The notes under the pieces: generated by a model | The model's input: only the letters and a program-made list of their open reading frames with translations | What the model was told of the DNA's origin: nothing | The model's database searches: none | Position numbers and translations under genes: made by a program | Source of the DNA: Rugalucina vietnamica | Taxonomy: Eukaryota > Mollusca > Bivalvia > Lucinida > Lucinidae | Direction: 5' to 3' | NCBI GenBank assembly: GCA_964017185.1 | Contig: OZ024873.1 | Span: 52,500,760 to 52,564,759 of the forward strand | Length of the DNA: 64,000 nucleotides | Shown: positions 43,003 to 54,931 of the stretch, one piece after another | Numbering within the stretch: the first letter of the stretch is position 1 | Layout of the letters: each line of letters opens with the position of its first letter

Positions 43003-43145
43003 TCACGAAAACACGTCCGTGCAATATATAACCCCTTAAATCACACTTTTATATAGTAAAACTGGGGTATGCCGGGATATACCTATTTTTCTTATTTTTT
43101 GCTCCAAAACATAGATTGTGGGTACTCGTTAGAACCGCCTCGGCC
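43003..43145. mobile_element. MITE-B left half
   Basis: ATCACGAAAACACGTCCGTG to GTTAGAACCGCCTCGG, then abruptly different sequence. It breaks exactly at the palindrome centre. Confidence 0.8.
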
Positions 43146-43209
43146 ACAATTGAATTGTTTATCATCCCCAGGGGTATGACTATTGGGTTGGTTACCGGTT
43201 CATTTTCAA

Positions 43210-43730
43210 TTGTATTAGGAATACATGTCCATGGAAAGTATACCCTTTAAACCCCACTTTTGAACTGGAGGAATTGAACATACCTCTTTTAGTAAGTACT
43301 TATTATCGTACAGCCATGCAATACTTCGCCTATACATTACAGATCACGTCTGCCACGGAGAAGCACTCTATAAGCTCTGCGTTCGTTCTAATCATTTTCG
43401 TCATTTACCTATTTATATAATTGTATATGCATCGATGTAATTTGTGAGATTTTGAATAAAATATATTTAAACTAAACCCCAATTTTATATAGGAGAGCTG
43501 GGGTATATAGGGTTACATATTCTTGTTCTTATTTCTGATCCAAAACATAGATGGAGGGTACATAGATTGAGGGCACTCCTTAGAATCGTCTTGATGCGGT
43601 TGAAACGTGTACTCACAATCAATATTTTGTGCAAAGTGTTAAAATGTCATTTTTTTTTCAACTGAAAATTTTCAGTTCTCACAATTCAAGAAAACCTGTA
43701 TATTATACATGGGAGTGTTTTCGGAATGGA
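43210..43730. mobile_element. Decayed MITE-B, apparently split
   Basis: A left-end piece (ATGTCCATGGAAAGTATACC, TTTAAACCCCACTTTTG) lies at 43222-43265. A core and right arm (AAACCCCAATTTTATATAGG, TAGATTGAGGGCACTCCTTA, ATGGGAGTGTTTTCGGAATG) lie at 43470-43730. Confidence 0.6.
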
Positions 43731-44514
43731 GAGTGTTGGCTATAATTGTGTAACTCAAAAGTCAACTTTTCCGAATAATCCAGTGAGACATGCACCATGC
43801 ATGTCCACACAAAACCTACTAGCATCTAGCTTTTCTCCTTTTTTATTACTTATCAGCGTATTTCAGTAGACATCAATGGTCACATTGGAACGGTGTTATT
43901 GTAGTTTAAACGTAAAGTTATTTTATTGCCTTATTATGTACAACTGGTTTGGGCTACAAGTTTCATTGACTTTAGGTTCAGCCCGCTCCCCACAACATAA
44001 TTATACTGCACCATGGCTTATGGGAAATGTATAACCTTTGTTAAGGTGGGTCTAAAATGTGTTAACGGAATGTGTTTTTAAACTGTAAATGTATTCACAC
44101 GCTACTTGCCAAATAACAAAATTGAAAGGTAAAAATGAATATATGCATTTTAGGGCAAAATTCAGGGAAAATTTTAGGGAAAATATTTTATTAAATTTTT
44201 TGAACATAATCTTTTTTATTTGTCTAGTACATCTCCGTGAATATACATAGAATAAAAAAAACTAATTTTTAAACATGGGAATGATTATTTAATAAGATAA
44301 TGCATACATTGATAGGTGTTTCCACGCTTTTTAGCTGCTATAAGCTTTTTCCCACACCCACCCCTCACAAAGATGCATATCCAGGCGTATAATCAAACCT
44401 CATTAAAACTTTTTTTTTTCAAAAATATCTTTAAAGCTTGTTATGTATGGATGTTTAGATTAGAAAATTGCCAATGTGATGATACGAAAATTATTGAATT
44501 CTGATAAATATTAG
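43731..44514. other. No recognisable feature
   Basis: AT-rich with no family match. Confidence 0.35.
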
Positions 44515-45430
44515 ATGAGATATAAGGCCCAAACCACCATTGTTGTACACCACGATCATATAGTACCGACAATTAGTATGCTATATGTAACATTTTTAAA
44601 AAGCTTCAACTTGAATGTAAAAAGTTACATTTCGCAACTTATTAGGTTTGCTAGAGTCTGCAATCATGTTACAGACTTCAACGCTCGAAATAAATGTTTA
44701 ATGGCAAAACTTCTCCAACAGGGCTATCGGTATCATAAACTTCGAAAAACCTTTTCTAAATTTTATCGTAGACACTATGAATTGATTTCCAAATATAATG
44801 TTGGGTTAAAGACGCTTTTAAGTGAGGGCCTTTCGGAACCTGAATTTTATGGTGACTTGGTTTACAAATTTAAGAAACTTAAAGGAATTAACGATTTTTC
44901 TTTTCAGTTCAGAAAAATCATAACACGTTACAGACGTATAGGTTTTAACTTGAATGTTATTCGACAGTCTGCATGCTTAGTTTTTAACCCAATCATGGTT
45001 GATAACTATGCTGCCTTTGTTAATTGCACGCCGGTGGGTCGGGCGTCAGACTCTATGATGGCCCCGACTTAAAGCTATTCATTTTAGTTGGTTGGGGCCG
45101 GAGCTTCTTGTCTGTTGCTTGGCCCACCGGGGTCCAACTGGTGTTTTTCTTTTGCTCCGGAGTTAGTAGGTTATTTGGCGCCCAGGGATCTTCATCGTCG
45201 GGCAGCTTACTCAATCTGTGAGTCCTGGGTTTTGATTCATCAGGATGTTTCATCAGGATGGATGTTTGATTCATCATGATTTATTTGTTTGTTCTTGATG
45301 ATTCATTGACTAGTTAGAGATTCACCACAAGGACCAAATAACTAACTAAATGTTATGAACCACTGCAGAAGCTGAGGGTGAGGTTAGGTACCTGTAAAAC
45401 CGGTTTAAGCCCGCCAGTAACTTTGTGTTA
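44515..45430 (+). pseudogene. Retroelement RT fragment with 3' region
   Basis: The frame at 44515-45072 gives 185 residues including ISQLIRFARVCNHVTDF, QGYRYHKLRKTFSKFYRRHY, GDLVYKFKKLKG and VDNYAAFVNCTPVGRAS. These resemble the C-terminal part of a reverse transcriptase known from many aquatic-animal retroelements. I cannot place it firmly (Penelope-like is one option). No catalytic palm motif is present, so it is a 5'-truncated dead copy. It is followed by GATTCATTGACTAGTTAGAG and a repeat E copy. Confidence 0.7.
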
Positions 45431-45439
45431 CTGATCGTT

Positions 45440-45720
45440 CCAAGTCGATACTTCTGTAGTGATTCTTTTTGTTTTATGTCTTGGTGTTTAAAAATGTTTG
45501 TGCTGCTGGCGCCTTATATATGTTTTCATATTTTTAGTTAAGTTAAGGTAACTGAGTGGCCACCTATTGGGAAAATAGCTGCTCATTCGGCTTACGATAT
45601 GTTTCATTGTATAAAGTACCTGATTGTCAGTTTGGTTTTTTCCCACCTCGGTTTTTGGAGTGAGAATCTTTTATGATTGCGCCTTTTCCTGATCTTTGAC
45701 TACTTGTACCGTATTATTTC
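45440..45720 (+). repeat. Repeat E copy, probably the tail of the RT element
   Basis: GATACTTCTGTAGTGATTCT, AACTGAGTGGCCACCTATTG, TTCCCACCTCGGTTTTTGGA and CGCCTTTTCCTGATCTTTGA in order. It directly follows the RT fragment here. At 32740-32995 it directly precedes one, as a tandem or terminally repeated element would give. Confidence 0.7.
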
Positions 45721-46047
45721 CCTTTCAATACCGGGTGGATCTGAGTCAGATGAGGCATTCTAGTTAGAGAATTTAAAACATCTGTTCAATTATCAACAAA
45801 TTTTAAATCAAAAAGAACAAAACAAGCAATTTCGATGCATTTTCATTTTCCATTCTGTTTACTTCTTCTATTGATGGGATATGCATATTTTTTCAACCAT
45901 ATGATTTTCATAACAATATGTGTAATATATATTATATCTTACAAATTTTACAAGAACCAAATAACGATAACTTTTGATTTTGAGCTCATTACAGTTGTCT
46001 CATTCATTACTATCGACAGCCCTAAAAATATCTTAAACATGGGGAGT

Positions 46048-46338
46048 GTGAATACATTACAAAAACTTGCCTATGCAGTATACAGAGATTTTTTTCAGCA
46101 TTGAAAATGAGAATGAGAAAAAGTTGGTTAATTTAATATGTTTGCTAAAACATTGATTGTGGGTACACATTATAACCGCCTCGGCGAGGCAGCTATAACG
46201 AGTACCCAGAATCTATGTTTTGGCATAAAATTAAGAAAATTTAGTACATTGTATACCCCTGTAAACCCCAGTTTTGCTATGCAAAAGTAGGGTATGAGGG
46301 GGTATTGACTTCTCATGGACATGTTTTTCTTGATGATA
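46048..46338. mobile_element. MITE-B copy, diverged, inverted orientation
   Basis: Left end CATTACAAAAACTTGCCTAT, right end ATGGACATGTTTTTCTTGAT. The core has ATAACCGCCTCGGCGAGGCA. Confidence 0.8.
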
Positions 46339-46339
46339 A

Positions 46340-48310
46340 TACCTTAATTTCACTTAAAGGGGCACCTGCTGTCTGAACACCATCTTTCAGAAACTGCATT
46401 TTTCAAAATCTCACTTTTCTGAAACACCACAAGAAAATTATGATCATGTTATAGTTTTGCAACCTATGAGTCCTAAAAAGTGCCACAAAAATTTTGAAAA
46501 TCGGTTCACTAATAAAATAATTATGCCCAAAAATCAAAATGTGTTCTGGGTATCATCACAACCATTTCTGATCATACATCTTGGTTTGCCAGCGCTTTCT
46601 CGTTTGCTCTGTCACAGAGCATTTTTTACTTGTCTTACTTTGTATACAGGTATACAAAGACAAAGTGTATGGTGTGTTGACATGGTTGATTCGCCAAGTG
46701 AAAAGTTTGATTTCTGTGACCGTGCCGGTGTACCTATGACATTCCTATAGCACTTGTATCCTTGTCAAAAGTAAATCGGCACAGTCAAGAAACATTATTA
46801 TACCTCATTTAAATTCATTGGCTGAGTGTGGAGTTTGATTGGTCCAAAGCAGGTCACGCGGAGAGTGCTATTCTGTCATTCGCATGATCATATTACCATC
46901 TGACGCCATATTCGTATTCGCTTACTTGTAATCCTGTGGTATGTCGCAAAGTTTCAAAAAGGGTTCGGTATAATAAAACAATCGCCCTCTGATGAACAAA
47001 CCGTCATGTCACCCTCACTCAAGGACAACAATTGTATAATAGAAATCATTATTCGAATGACGTGATCAAATAATTTAACAATATCTTTAATCATATGAAT
47101 TATTGATTTTTCCGGTGGTATTTGAAGTTTACGCTCACTCAAAAATCAAATACTGTAACTATTACATGTAATGACTTCAGTAATGTGTATGTGCATGTAT
47201 AGAATATAAATCTTGTTTTTAGTGTTCATAAACTGGACTAGGCAGGTAATTATATTGAATGGCTACATGAAGAATTAATATAACACACAAGTTTCATTTA
47301 TACATTTATAAATAGTACAAACTTCACGTTATAAGACCCTGAACATATGTGATAATGTCTTCGAGCAAACCAAAATGGTGGACAGGGGGATAAATAATGA
47401 AGATACGGACACTTTTCTTGATATAATAATAAATTATGTTTAGTGTCAACTATGACAATCTAGAGTTTATGTAAAGCTCAGTCTTTATCAAGTTTATGTT
47501 AGTGCAAGAAGGTTTTGTTTTTCTTGCCTGTTCTGAAACTCCAGCTACCCGTCTATGCCATTGGAATAAGCTCGTATATTAAAAAGGTACTTTTTATACA
47601 TTTGCGTTATTTCACGGAAAATTTCTGGCCCCTAAGAGGGTCCATCCTAAGTAAATACTCTCTTTACCTCTTGAGACGTCTTTTTACTTGTTCTCTATAT
47701 ACATTTTTTTAAAAGCAAAATTCGGTTGTTTTTGTCTTGAAACTTTGGTTTGAAGATTTCATTTTCTTATCTAGACGCACTTTATTTGTATGAGTTTGTA
47801 TATCAAAACGGTGGAGTAAAAGTTTGCTGAATTTGTGCAGGTCTTTAAACAAAAAGGCGCTGCTCAACATCTTCTTGTAAGAATTATATAAAATGTTTTT
47901 AAAACAATTGTCATGTTAAACACCAGCCTAGATTTTTAAACAGTCTAGATTATTGAATCAAAAGATTTGCTGTGCATCATTCAAATACAACTTTTTCCGG
48001 AGTGTTGCACAAATGTCAATGAAAAACCCGCAGTTTTGTAAAACTTTGCGTATCTCAATTATTACACTTGTGAAAATACGAAAACAATCGGACGTCAATT
48101 ATAAAAGTTATTAAGAAAGTCCTCGATTTTTTTCTCGGCCCTCGTATTTGTACAGTTATTGAAGAATTCAATGTGGAACATTTTGATGCTTTAGTTTCCT
48201 TTAGTTGGGTATATCATACCTTATCTAAAACTCAAGATCAATCACTGACTGTGTGCTGATGTCCATGGAGTCCATTCTTGTGTATAATATTGCAATGTGG
48301 ACCTTGTACT
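46340..48310. other. Unrecognised stretch upstream of the SOCS-box gene
   Basis: A perfect short palindrome CTTTGTATACAGGTATACAAAG lies at about 46639-46660, inside the frame 46457-46750. The word AAAATTTTGAAAATCGGTTC at about 46488 recurs near 53933. Upstream exons of the next gene may lie here, but none could be placed. Confidence 0.4.
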
Positions 48311-48314
48311 GGTT

Positions 48315-48535
48315 GTTTTAGACCAATTTCATAATATCTATTATCAGCTGTGAAATGTTTTAGACAAATTTCATAATATCTATTTTCAGCTGTGAAATGT
48401 TTTAGACCATTTTCATAATATCTATTTTCAGCTGTGGAATGTTTTAGACCAATTTATAATATATATGTTCAGCTGTTGAATGTTTTAGACAATGTTTTAA
48501 ACCAATTTTATGATATGTATTTTCAGCTATGGAAG
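48315..48535 (+). repeat. 43-bp tandem repeat, five units, with reiterated splice-acceptor motifs
   Basis: Each unit runs GTTTTAGACCAATTTCATAA, TATCTATTTTCAGCTGTGAA. All units contain TATTTTCAG, TATTATCAG or TATGTTCAG followed by CT, the pattern of a pyrimidine tract and 3' splice site. GTTTTAGAC could supply branch-point-like sequence. The array ends 78 bp before the start codon of the SOCS-box gene. Confidence 0.9.
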
Positions 48536-48612
48536 AACTTAAATAGATTTATGTTGAAGTCATCCAGCCTTCAAGAATTCATAACTAAAAAGTAGGTGTT
48601 CTGTTTACAAAA

Positions 48613-50427
48613 ATGGACACAGATTCAACAGAAGGACGACCTAGAAAATATGTACGGATGGAATTAAGGAAACTCGTTACTGACATTGTTATTCCAGACT
48701 ATGATTATGTGAACACACGGTACTCTTTTCAGACGGTCTTCTACTTAACGGACAATCACTATAGCTATTGTTTATGTCCATGTACATTTGAACATGAACT
48801 TGTAATGTATATTTCCGATACGAAAGCTATTAACGAGGTGATGTTTACTAGAGTTGCAGACAATATCGAGGCAGGAAGGTGCCCTCATGTTGACAATGTG
48901 CCCGAAAAGTATCTGAAAGAAACAGAAATTTACGGCTTGCATATTGCAAGTGCAGTAGGGTCAATGCCTGAACAAGTATTTGGAAATGATTTGTTAAATA
49001 TAAATATCATTACGATGAGAAGTGCATTGCTAGCAATGAATCCGTTACAGGTTGCTGTAGGAAAACAGTCATACAGGTTTATGAGTGCGTATCGCAATCT
49101 GGCTAAGTATACAAACGTAAACCTTGGCGTTTACCTAGAAGCTGAAAAGCTGACTTATAGCGACAGCAAAATGCGAGTAAAGTTATATAGATGTTTGCAA
49201 GCGTGTGTAACGGATGGGACGCTAGAACGGTTGAACGGTTTGTTAAATACTGGACTTCAACATCAACCAATAAGTTTCGCAAAAGCACTAGGAGTTGCTA
49301 TGAAAAGAAATTCGGAAGAAATATTGGACAGTTTAATAAGTTATATCAGAAATTGTGTATCGAATGCAAACTATCAAGCAAGGAGTTGCTTAGAGCTTTG
49401 TGTTAGATATGCTATAGTTTACAATAGAGCAGATATTGTAGAGAAGCTGTTGAAAGATAACAAAGACACAGCGACTTGGCAAAAGCATTTCTTCTTAAGG
49501 ATAGCTGGCCTTTTCAATAGAGCAGAGTGTCAAGATATTATACGTTCTAATCAACAATCAAACTCATTTCCAGCATCATTACCGGCAGACTATGATTCCA
49601 AGCTATTGGATGTACTAGACTTGCTTCTAAGTTTTTATGAAGAATTTCGAAGCGACGTTATGTCTATGCTAAAGCGCTTTCTCAGTCAAGATCGTCCTGG
49701 ATCTAACGAGAACAAATGCAAGACACGCCGTTCTTTTCTTTTGTTGCTTTTCAAATCAATAGGCGTAAGATTAAATTTATTGCCGTTGGGAACATACCAT
49801 ACGATGATCAACGATATTATAAATCTTGATGTTGATATTAATTACAAAGATTCCGAAGATAATTCAGCAGTTACCTACATATTAGAGCATCCACCAATGC
49901 CTCACCTCGTCTTCAGAGAAATTCTTGAAACTTTGATTTACCAAAATCCTGAGATTCAGATATATTCTACAGTCGTTAGCTTGGCACTGCAAATGGATAA
50001 GAGAAACGATCTGTCGGACAGTAATTACCTTATTCCCGGTACATATATAACGGACGGAAAGCTGCACGCCTTATTTGAAGACTCCGGTAGTCTTAACTGG
50101 GCGTTAAACTTCACGGCACCACTATTAATAGAATGCGGATTTCCAATAAACAGGAAGGATATCCAAGCCTTTGTCGCGTCTCAACAGAGCCTAACAGTTC
50201 CAGAACAAGTTCTTTGTCTTCACCCATCAGTCAGAGAGTATCTGGACCACTATCTTGATTGCCCACAGCGTTTGACAAAGACCTGTCGTGATACCCTCAG
50301 AAAACATTTCTCTGCTAGACAGATCCACAAATACGTCGAAATTGTGAATGTGCCGAAACTGATACGGGAGTTCATATTACTGAAACCTGTTTTGAGATGC
50401 ATATTTTCCAAAGAGGATATGAATTAA
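48613..50427 (+). CDS. Ankyrin/SOCS-box protein (ASB-like), single exon
   Basis: 604 residues, no signal peptide or membrane span, so probably cytosolic. The C-terminal ~40 residues form a SOCS box: CRDTLRKHFSARQIHKYVEI followed by VPKLIREFILL. In known SOCS-box proteins this module recruits elongin B/C and cullin 5, and so makes a substrate receptor for ubiquitin ligation. The cullin-binding part lacks the usual LPLP (it reads NVPKLI). Degenerate ankyrin repeats are visible, such as YGLHIASAVGS near residue 108 and VDINYKDSEDNSAVTYILEH near 420; most of the middle is helical without clear consensus. The N-terminal third has CLCPC and GRCPH cysteine clusters of unknown role. AATAAA lies 11 bp after the stop. 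Large single-exon relatives of this kind are numerous in bivalves (family knowledge, not checked). The substrate is unknown. Confidence 0.8.
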   Translation: MDTDSTEGRPRKYVRMELRKLVTDIVIPDYDYVNTRYSFQTVFYLTDNHYSYCLCPCTFEHELVMYISDTKAINEVMFTRVADNIEAGRCPHVDNVPEKYLKETEIYGLHIASAVGSMPEQVFGNDLLNINIITMRSALLAMNPLQVAVGKQSYRFMSAYRNLAKYTNVNLGVYLEAEKLTYSDSKMRVKLYRCLQACVTDGTLERLNGLLNTGLQHQPISFAKALGVAMKRNSEEILDSLISYIRNCVSNANYQARSCLELCVRYAIVYNRADIVEKLLKDNKDTATWQKHFFLRIAGLFNRAECQDIIRSNQQSNSFPASLPADYDSKLLDVLDLLLSFYEEFRSDVMSMLKRFLSQDRPGSNENKCKTRRSFLLLLFKSIGVRLNLLPLGTYHTMINDIINLDVDINYKDSEDNSAVTYILEHPPMPHLVFREILETLIYQNPEIQIYSTVVSLALQMDKRNDLSDSNYLIPGTYITDGKLHALFEDSGSLNWALNFTAPLLIECGFPINRKDIQAFVASQQSLTVPEQVLCLHPSVREYLDHYLDCPQRLTKTCRDTLRKHFSARQIHKYVEIVNVPKLIREFILLKPVLRCIFSKEDMN

Positions 50428-50430
50428 CCT

Positions 50431-51520
50431 TCTATAGAATAAATCTCATCTGCAAAATTGAACGTTTCAATTACCATAGTCATATCAGTGGTATAAAATC
50501 ATCAACTGATCTTTGGTACTGGGTTCATGAAATACTTGTATAATGTTCTTGCAATCTCACGGTGCTTATTTCCTTTCTTCAGAAAGATTGAAATACGGTA
50601 TGCGTCCAATATATTTTTATAGTATTGATGTATGCAAACTCATATACACCTAATGACATCAACGTAAACGACAGAAATCTTACCAAAAGCGCATCCAGCT
50701 TATATTAGATCTATTCATGGAGACGGAGACGCGGGGAATGTTGATACATGATACAGATGTTGAACCAGGGGGACATTAATTGAGCTTTTACATGTAAAGA
50801 ATAAAAGTATCACATTTGCAAATTTGAACTTTTTGATTATCATAGTCATATAAGTGGTATAAAATCATGAAATGATATTTGGTGTTTGTTTCATGAAATA
50901 TAATGTTCATGAAATCTAACGGGGCTTATTTTCTTTCTTCAGAAACATTGAAATACAGTATGCGTCCAATATATTTATTATTGATGTATGCGGATTCACT
51001 GTACACCTAATGACGCCAACGTAAACATAAGAAACCTGACAAAAACGCATCCAGCTTTCATTAGATCTGTATATTCATGGCGATTGGCCAGCGGAGGAAG
51101 TTTATACACTATACAGATGTTGAACCAGGAGGACATGAATTGAGATTCTAAAGAATAAGAGTATCCTATCTGCAAATTTGAACTTTTTGATTATCATAGC
51201 TACATCTGTTAAATGGTGTAAAATCATCAACTGATCTTTGATGTTGTGTTCATGAAATACATATAATGTTCATGGAATCTAACGGCGCTTATTTCCTTTC
51301 TTCAAACATTGAAATACAGTATGAGTACAGTATATTCAATATTGATGTATGCGGACTCACTGTACACTTTATGACACCAACGTAAACATAAGAAATCTTA
51401 CCAAAAACGCTTCCAGCTTTAATTAAACCTATATATTCGTGGCGATTGGCTAGTGAAGGAAGTTTATACATTATACAGATGTTGAACCAGGAAGTGAGAT
51501 TCTAAAGAATAAAAGAATCG
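50431..51520 (+). repeat. Tandem repeat of about 355 bp, three units, following the SOCS-box gene
   Basis: Units begin at about 50436, 50798 and 51152, with the start of a fourth at 51505. Each opens with AGAATAAA or AGAATAAG and a CTGCAAATTTGAAC-type stretch, and contains TGGTATAAAATCATCAACTG, ATGTATGCGGACTCACTGTA and TACAGATGTTGAACCAGG. Because the first unit includes the gene's polyadenylation signal, the 3' untranslated region itself has been multiplied. Confidence 0.9.
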
Positions 51521-51971
51521 TATCTGCAAATTCAAGTGGTTTCAAGCCAAACCATTCATATATATATTAAGCCTTTTTGGCTTACTTGGGTGGTTATATT
51601 TCAAGCACTTTTTTTCCACACAATTTAGTTACTGAGAAGCTTCTTCTTAAGCCCTGCTAAGTACTATTGTCATTCCGCTATTCTGCAAATTGTAAAGCCT
51701 TTTTTTTAAATGTCGTGTTTTTGGCCCAAAATGACAGTGCGTTACATTTTTATGAACGGTACATGTATACAATATAGTTTTTAGTAATTATTCTTGTCTA
51801 AGAGTAAGCTCACCAATGCCGTATGCGGCTTTGGCCGATATTTCGTATATTTGCACGATCGTAGCGATTTTGGTGTTTTGACCTACCATTTCATTATGAT
51901 TTCATTAAAACCTCAGGTTAAGGAGTGTACGTTTGCACTGGTAGTTGTAGCTGTGTCCATTTGGTGTCCAT

Positions 51972-52237
51972 TATGAAAACTTGCTCATGCAATATACAGT
52001 GATGTTTAAATTTGTAAAAAATGAAAATGTTCAGTAGAATTTTTCTTATTTTTGCTCAAAACATAGATTGTGGGTACACGTTAGAACCGCCTCGCCGAGG
52101 CGGTTCTAACGAGTACCCACAATCTATGTTTTGGAGCAAAAATAAGAAAAATAGGTATACCCCTGCATACCCTAGTTTTGCTGTATAAAAGTGGGGTTCA
52201 AGGGGTATACTTGTTACGGACATGTTTTCCTGATGAA
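51972..52237. mobile_element. MITE-B copy, inverted orientation
   Basis: Left end ATTATGAAAACTTGCTCATG, right end GGACATGTTTTCCTGATG. The core is a perfect GAACCGCCTCGCCGAGGCGG palindrome. Confidence 0.9.
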
Positions 52238-52273
52238 AGAGCCTTGGGAACTCGATACAATAACATTCAAATC

Positions 52274-52487
52274 ACATCAGGAAAACATGTCCGTGCAATG
52301 AATACCCCCTTAAACCCCACTTTTACATAGTAAAACTGAGGTATGCAGGGGTATACCTATGTACCCACAATCTATGTTTTGAGCAAAAATATGAAAAATA
52401 ACAGAAATTTTCTGCTGATTTTTTTTTTTATTTTTATACAGCTGAAAAAAAATTCTGTATATTGCATGAGGAAGTTTTTGTAATGTG
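52274..52487. mobile_element. MITE-B, core-deleted
   Basis: ATCAGGAAAACATGTCCGTG left end. The entire left half of the core is gone: GGGGTATACCTATGTACCCA joins the arm directly to the right half. End GAGGAAGTTTTTGTAATG. Confidence 0.85.
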
Positions 52488-52557
52488 TAAAATCTGTAAG
52501 TGAAATAATGCGAGAATGGCTTGTTACATATTCCATGTGGGGATTTTCAATTTATGG

Positions 52558-52800
52558 GCGGCGGCCCCCGTGGCCGAGCGGTTAAGAGCGCTGTTTCTTA
52601 ATCTCACCACTGTGTCTGGTGTGGTTCGAGCCCCGCTCTGGCCACATGTGAGACAAGCCAAGTTCTGCTTGAGGGTGTGTCAGGTAGTTTTTCTCGGGGT
52701 TCTCCCGTTTTCGTCCCACCTACTAATTGGCCCGTCTCATATGGGCTGTAATAATCTTGAAAGGGACGTAAAACTGAATTAAAAAAGAATAAATAAAAAT
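52558..52800 (+). mobile_element. tRNA-headed SINE, full length
   Basis: Head GCGGCCCCCGTGGCCGAGCG with A box and a B box GGTTCGAGCCCC. Body as in 20095-20343. A-rich tail AATTAAAAAAGAATAAATAA. A 12-base deletion lies in the anticodon region relative to the other full copy. Confidence 0.85.
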
Positions 52801-54740
52801 ATGGGCACCATTGCATAACTAACAAAAACGTGACGCCATATATCTGGAAATCGGTCTATAGCAAAAGTTGTATCGTGTAGCCTAGACTTTAGACGAAAGG
52901 GCTTCCCGGTCAATCACTTATGAGTCCGTTTGATAATCTTATGTCATAAAACAATCAAATAAACCAATCAGCTAAAACGTGCATGCCCCATTGATGATGC
53001 TTAACTCTGAAGTCTAGAGCTTTCAAGACTGATTTATCGACAAATCTAGCGGGCGAATGTTACGAGTTAATTAAATAAAGTAAATTTAGATCGTTTCTAC
53101 TTTGCATACAGACACATAAAGTCGAGCAGACAGATTATTTCATATACTCAAGGATAGGCGACAATTTGAGACAAATTACATTATCATGTGAAAGAGACAA
53201 TCTAATACTGACCTGTGTATTGCCAGTTCAAAATCTTACGGGAATCATTGAAAACAAACAACATATTCTACTCATCCGCGTGTGTTATGTTGAAGGAACT
53301 CCCACATTTCCCAAAAAATCTTGATATAATTATACTGTATTTCAGTAAGCGATGTTTCGAACTACCGGCGCAAGAGTGATATTTACCGGTATTTACATGT
53401 ACATGTATATGTACATCTTAGTGAAAAATGTGTAATTGTATTGTACTGAGCCCTACGTCTCTACTTTCCTCTTTCGTATATATGCAAAGAAGGTCGTTTA
53501 CTTTTGGAGTTTGTTTTCATTGCATTATGAGGACAGTGTTTGCTGACAAGGAGGCATGTAGCTAAAGCATGGCATAAATAGGACAGTACAAAGCCCGTAC
53601 ATACATCAGATTGAACGGGCGATGTGCGGTCATAATTCTTAGAACATTGCAGCTGATACGTGATATGCTATTTCTTGCGACCTGTCGCAGTTGGCGACAG
53701 CAAACCCCATGAATGACGGAATGCTAGTGCCGAATCCGAATCCCGGCTTGATGATCCCATCAGCATACTCAGATTAATAGCTCAATCTTTGGGATTATTA
53801 ACTTGAAGCTAAAGTCTGTTTCGTAGTGTGTGATAATGTTTTTTCGCAGATATTTTACAACTGTTCAAATGTAGAAGAAATATTTTCTTGGCATAAATAA
53901 GCATCTAGTTTGTTGCAAAATGTGCAGCAAAAATTTTGAAAATCGGTTCACAAATAAAAAAGTTCTTGGCAAAAGCATTTTTGAATAGGGTTTTCCTGTA
54001 CAAAAATCTCATGGTAGGGAGGTAAATATTTTCCCGCAAAAATTTTAAATTCTAAGTATTTAATCATGATTGCTCAAAATTATCATAAATTGACACAAAT
54101 GACATACCTGAGACAAAATCTTCGTGATCAGGTAAAAATTCTTGAAAAATATGCATTTTCACGATCATCGATTATCTCCTTTGCCAATGCAAAATCCCTG
54201 TGCAAAATTTATTTTTGTCATAAAAACTTTATTTGATCACCGATTTTCAAATTGTTTGCAGGTCCTATTAGGACAAACTAAGATCAAGATTTTGACATGA
54301 AATTTTTCTGTCATGGCCCATACAAAAATTGTCTGCGAAAAACCATTATCAGAGGCAAGTTTTTAGACTATATATTGTCTTCAGGCACTTTCGCTGTAAC
54401 CTGCGATATACCATAGGTTACGAATCTACGAAAACAACTAAAATATACACCGACATTATTGGAAATAAAACAAAGGAACACAATTAGGTGTCTACAGAAG
54501 TAGTGGCAAGTATCAATTTGAAACAAAGAAGACTTTCTTTATTGATATAATTAAATGTTATTGCAACGTCTCTGCCGATGACAATGTAGAGTAAAATGTC
54601 TTCAAGTGCAGATTATTTAAATGAATTGGTCATTTTTCAGAACACCAAAAATTAAAGCGTATACACTGACACAATCAGGACCAAACCCCTTATGCAACCT
54701 ACAAACTGAGACAATTATTTTTCCCTGAGACGTAACCCTG
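52801..54740. other. No recognisable feature
   Basis: About 1.9 kb of AT-rich sequence without an open frame above noise. It shares AAAATTTTGAAAATCGGTTC with 46488, so part is old repeat. Confidence 0.4.
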
Positions 54741-54743
54741 GTC

Positions 54744-54838
54744 CAGAGGTTATAAAACGTCTTTCAAGCTCAGCTCAGCTCAGCTGAGCATGAAATTTCA
54801 ACTACTCATAACTACTGAAATAGTCAAAATTAAGTTCT
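54744..54838. mobile_element. MITE-C left-end fragment
   Basis: AGAGGTTATAAAACGTCTTT followed by CTCAGCTCAGCTCAGCTGAG and GAAATTTCAACTACTCATAA. No right end. Confidence 0.7.
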
Positions 54839-54931
54839 CGCGAAAATTTCCGAGTTAACTTTACAGTATCTTTAAGATAAATAGTAGATTAAAACCCCAA
54901 CGGACAACGCTGTTTCCCAAACAAATCGAAG

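Noticed and set aside
46457..46750. 97-codon frame as a gene
   Set aside because: Begins in AT-rich repeat-like sequence shared with 53933, crosses a perfect palindrome, and has no domain.
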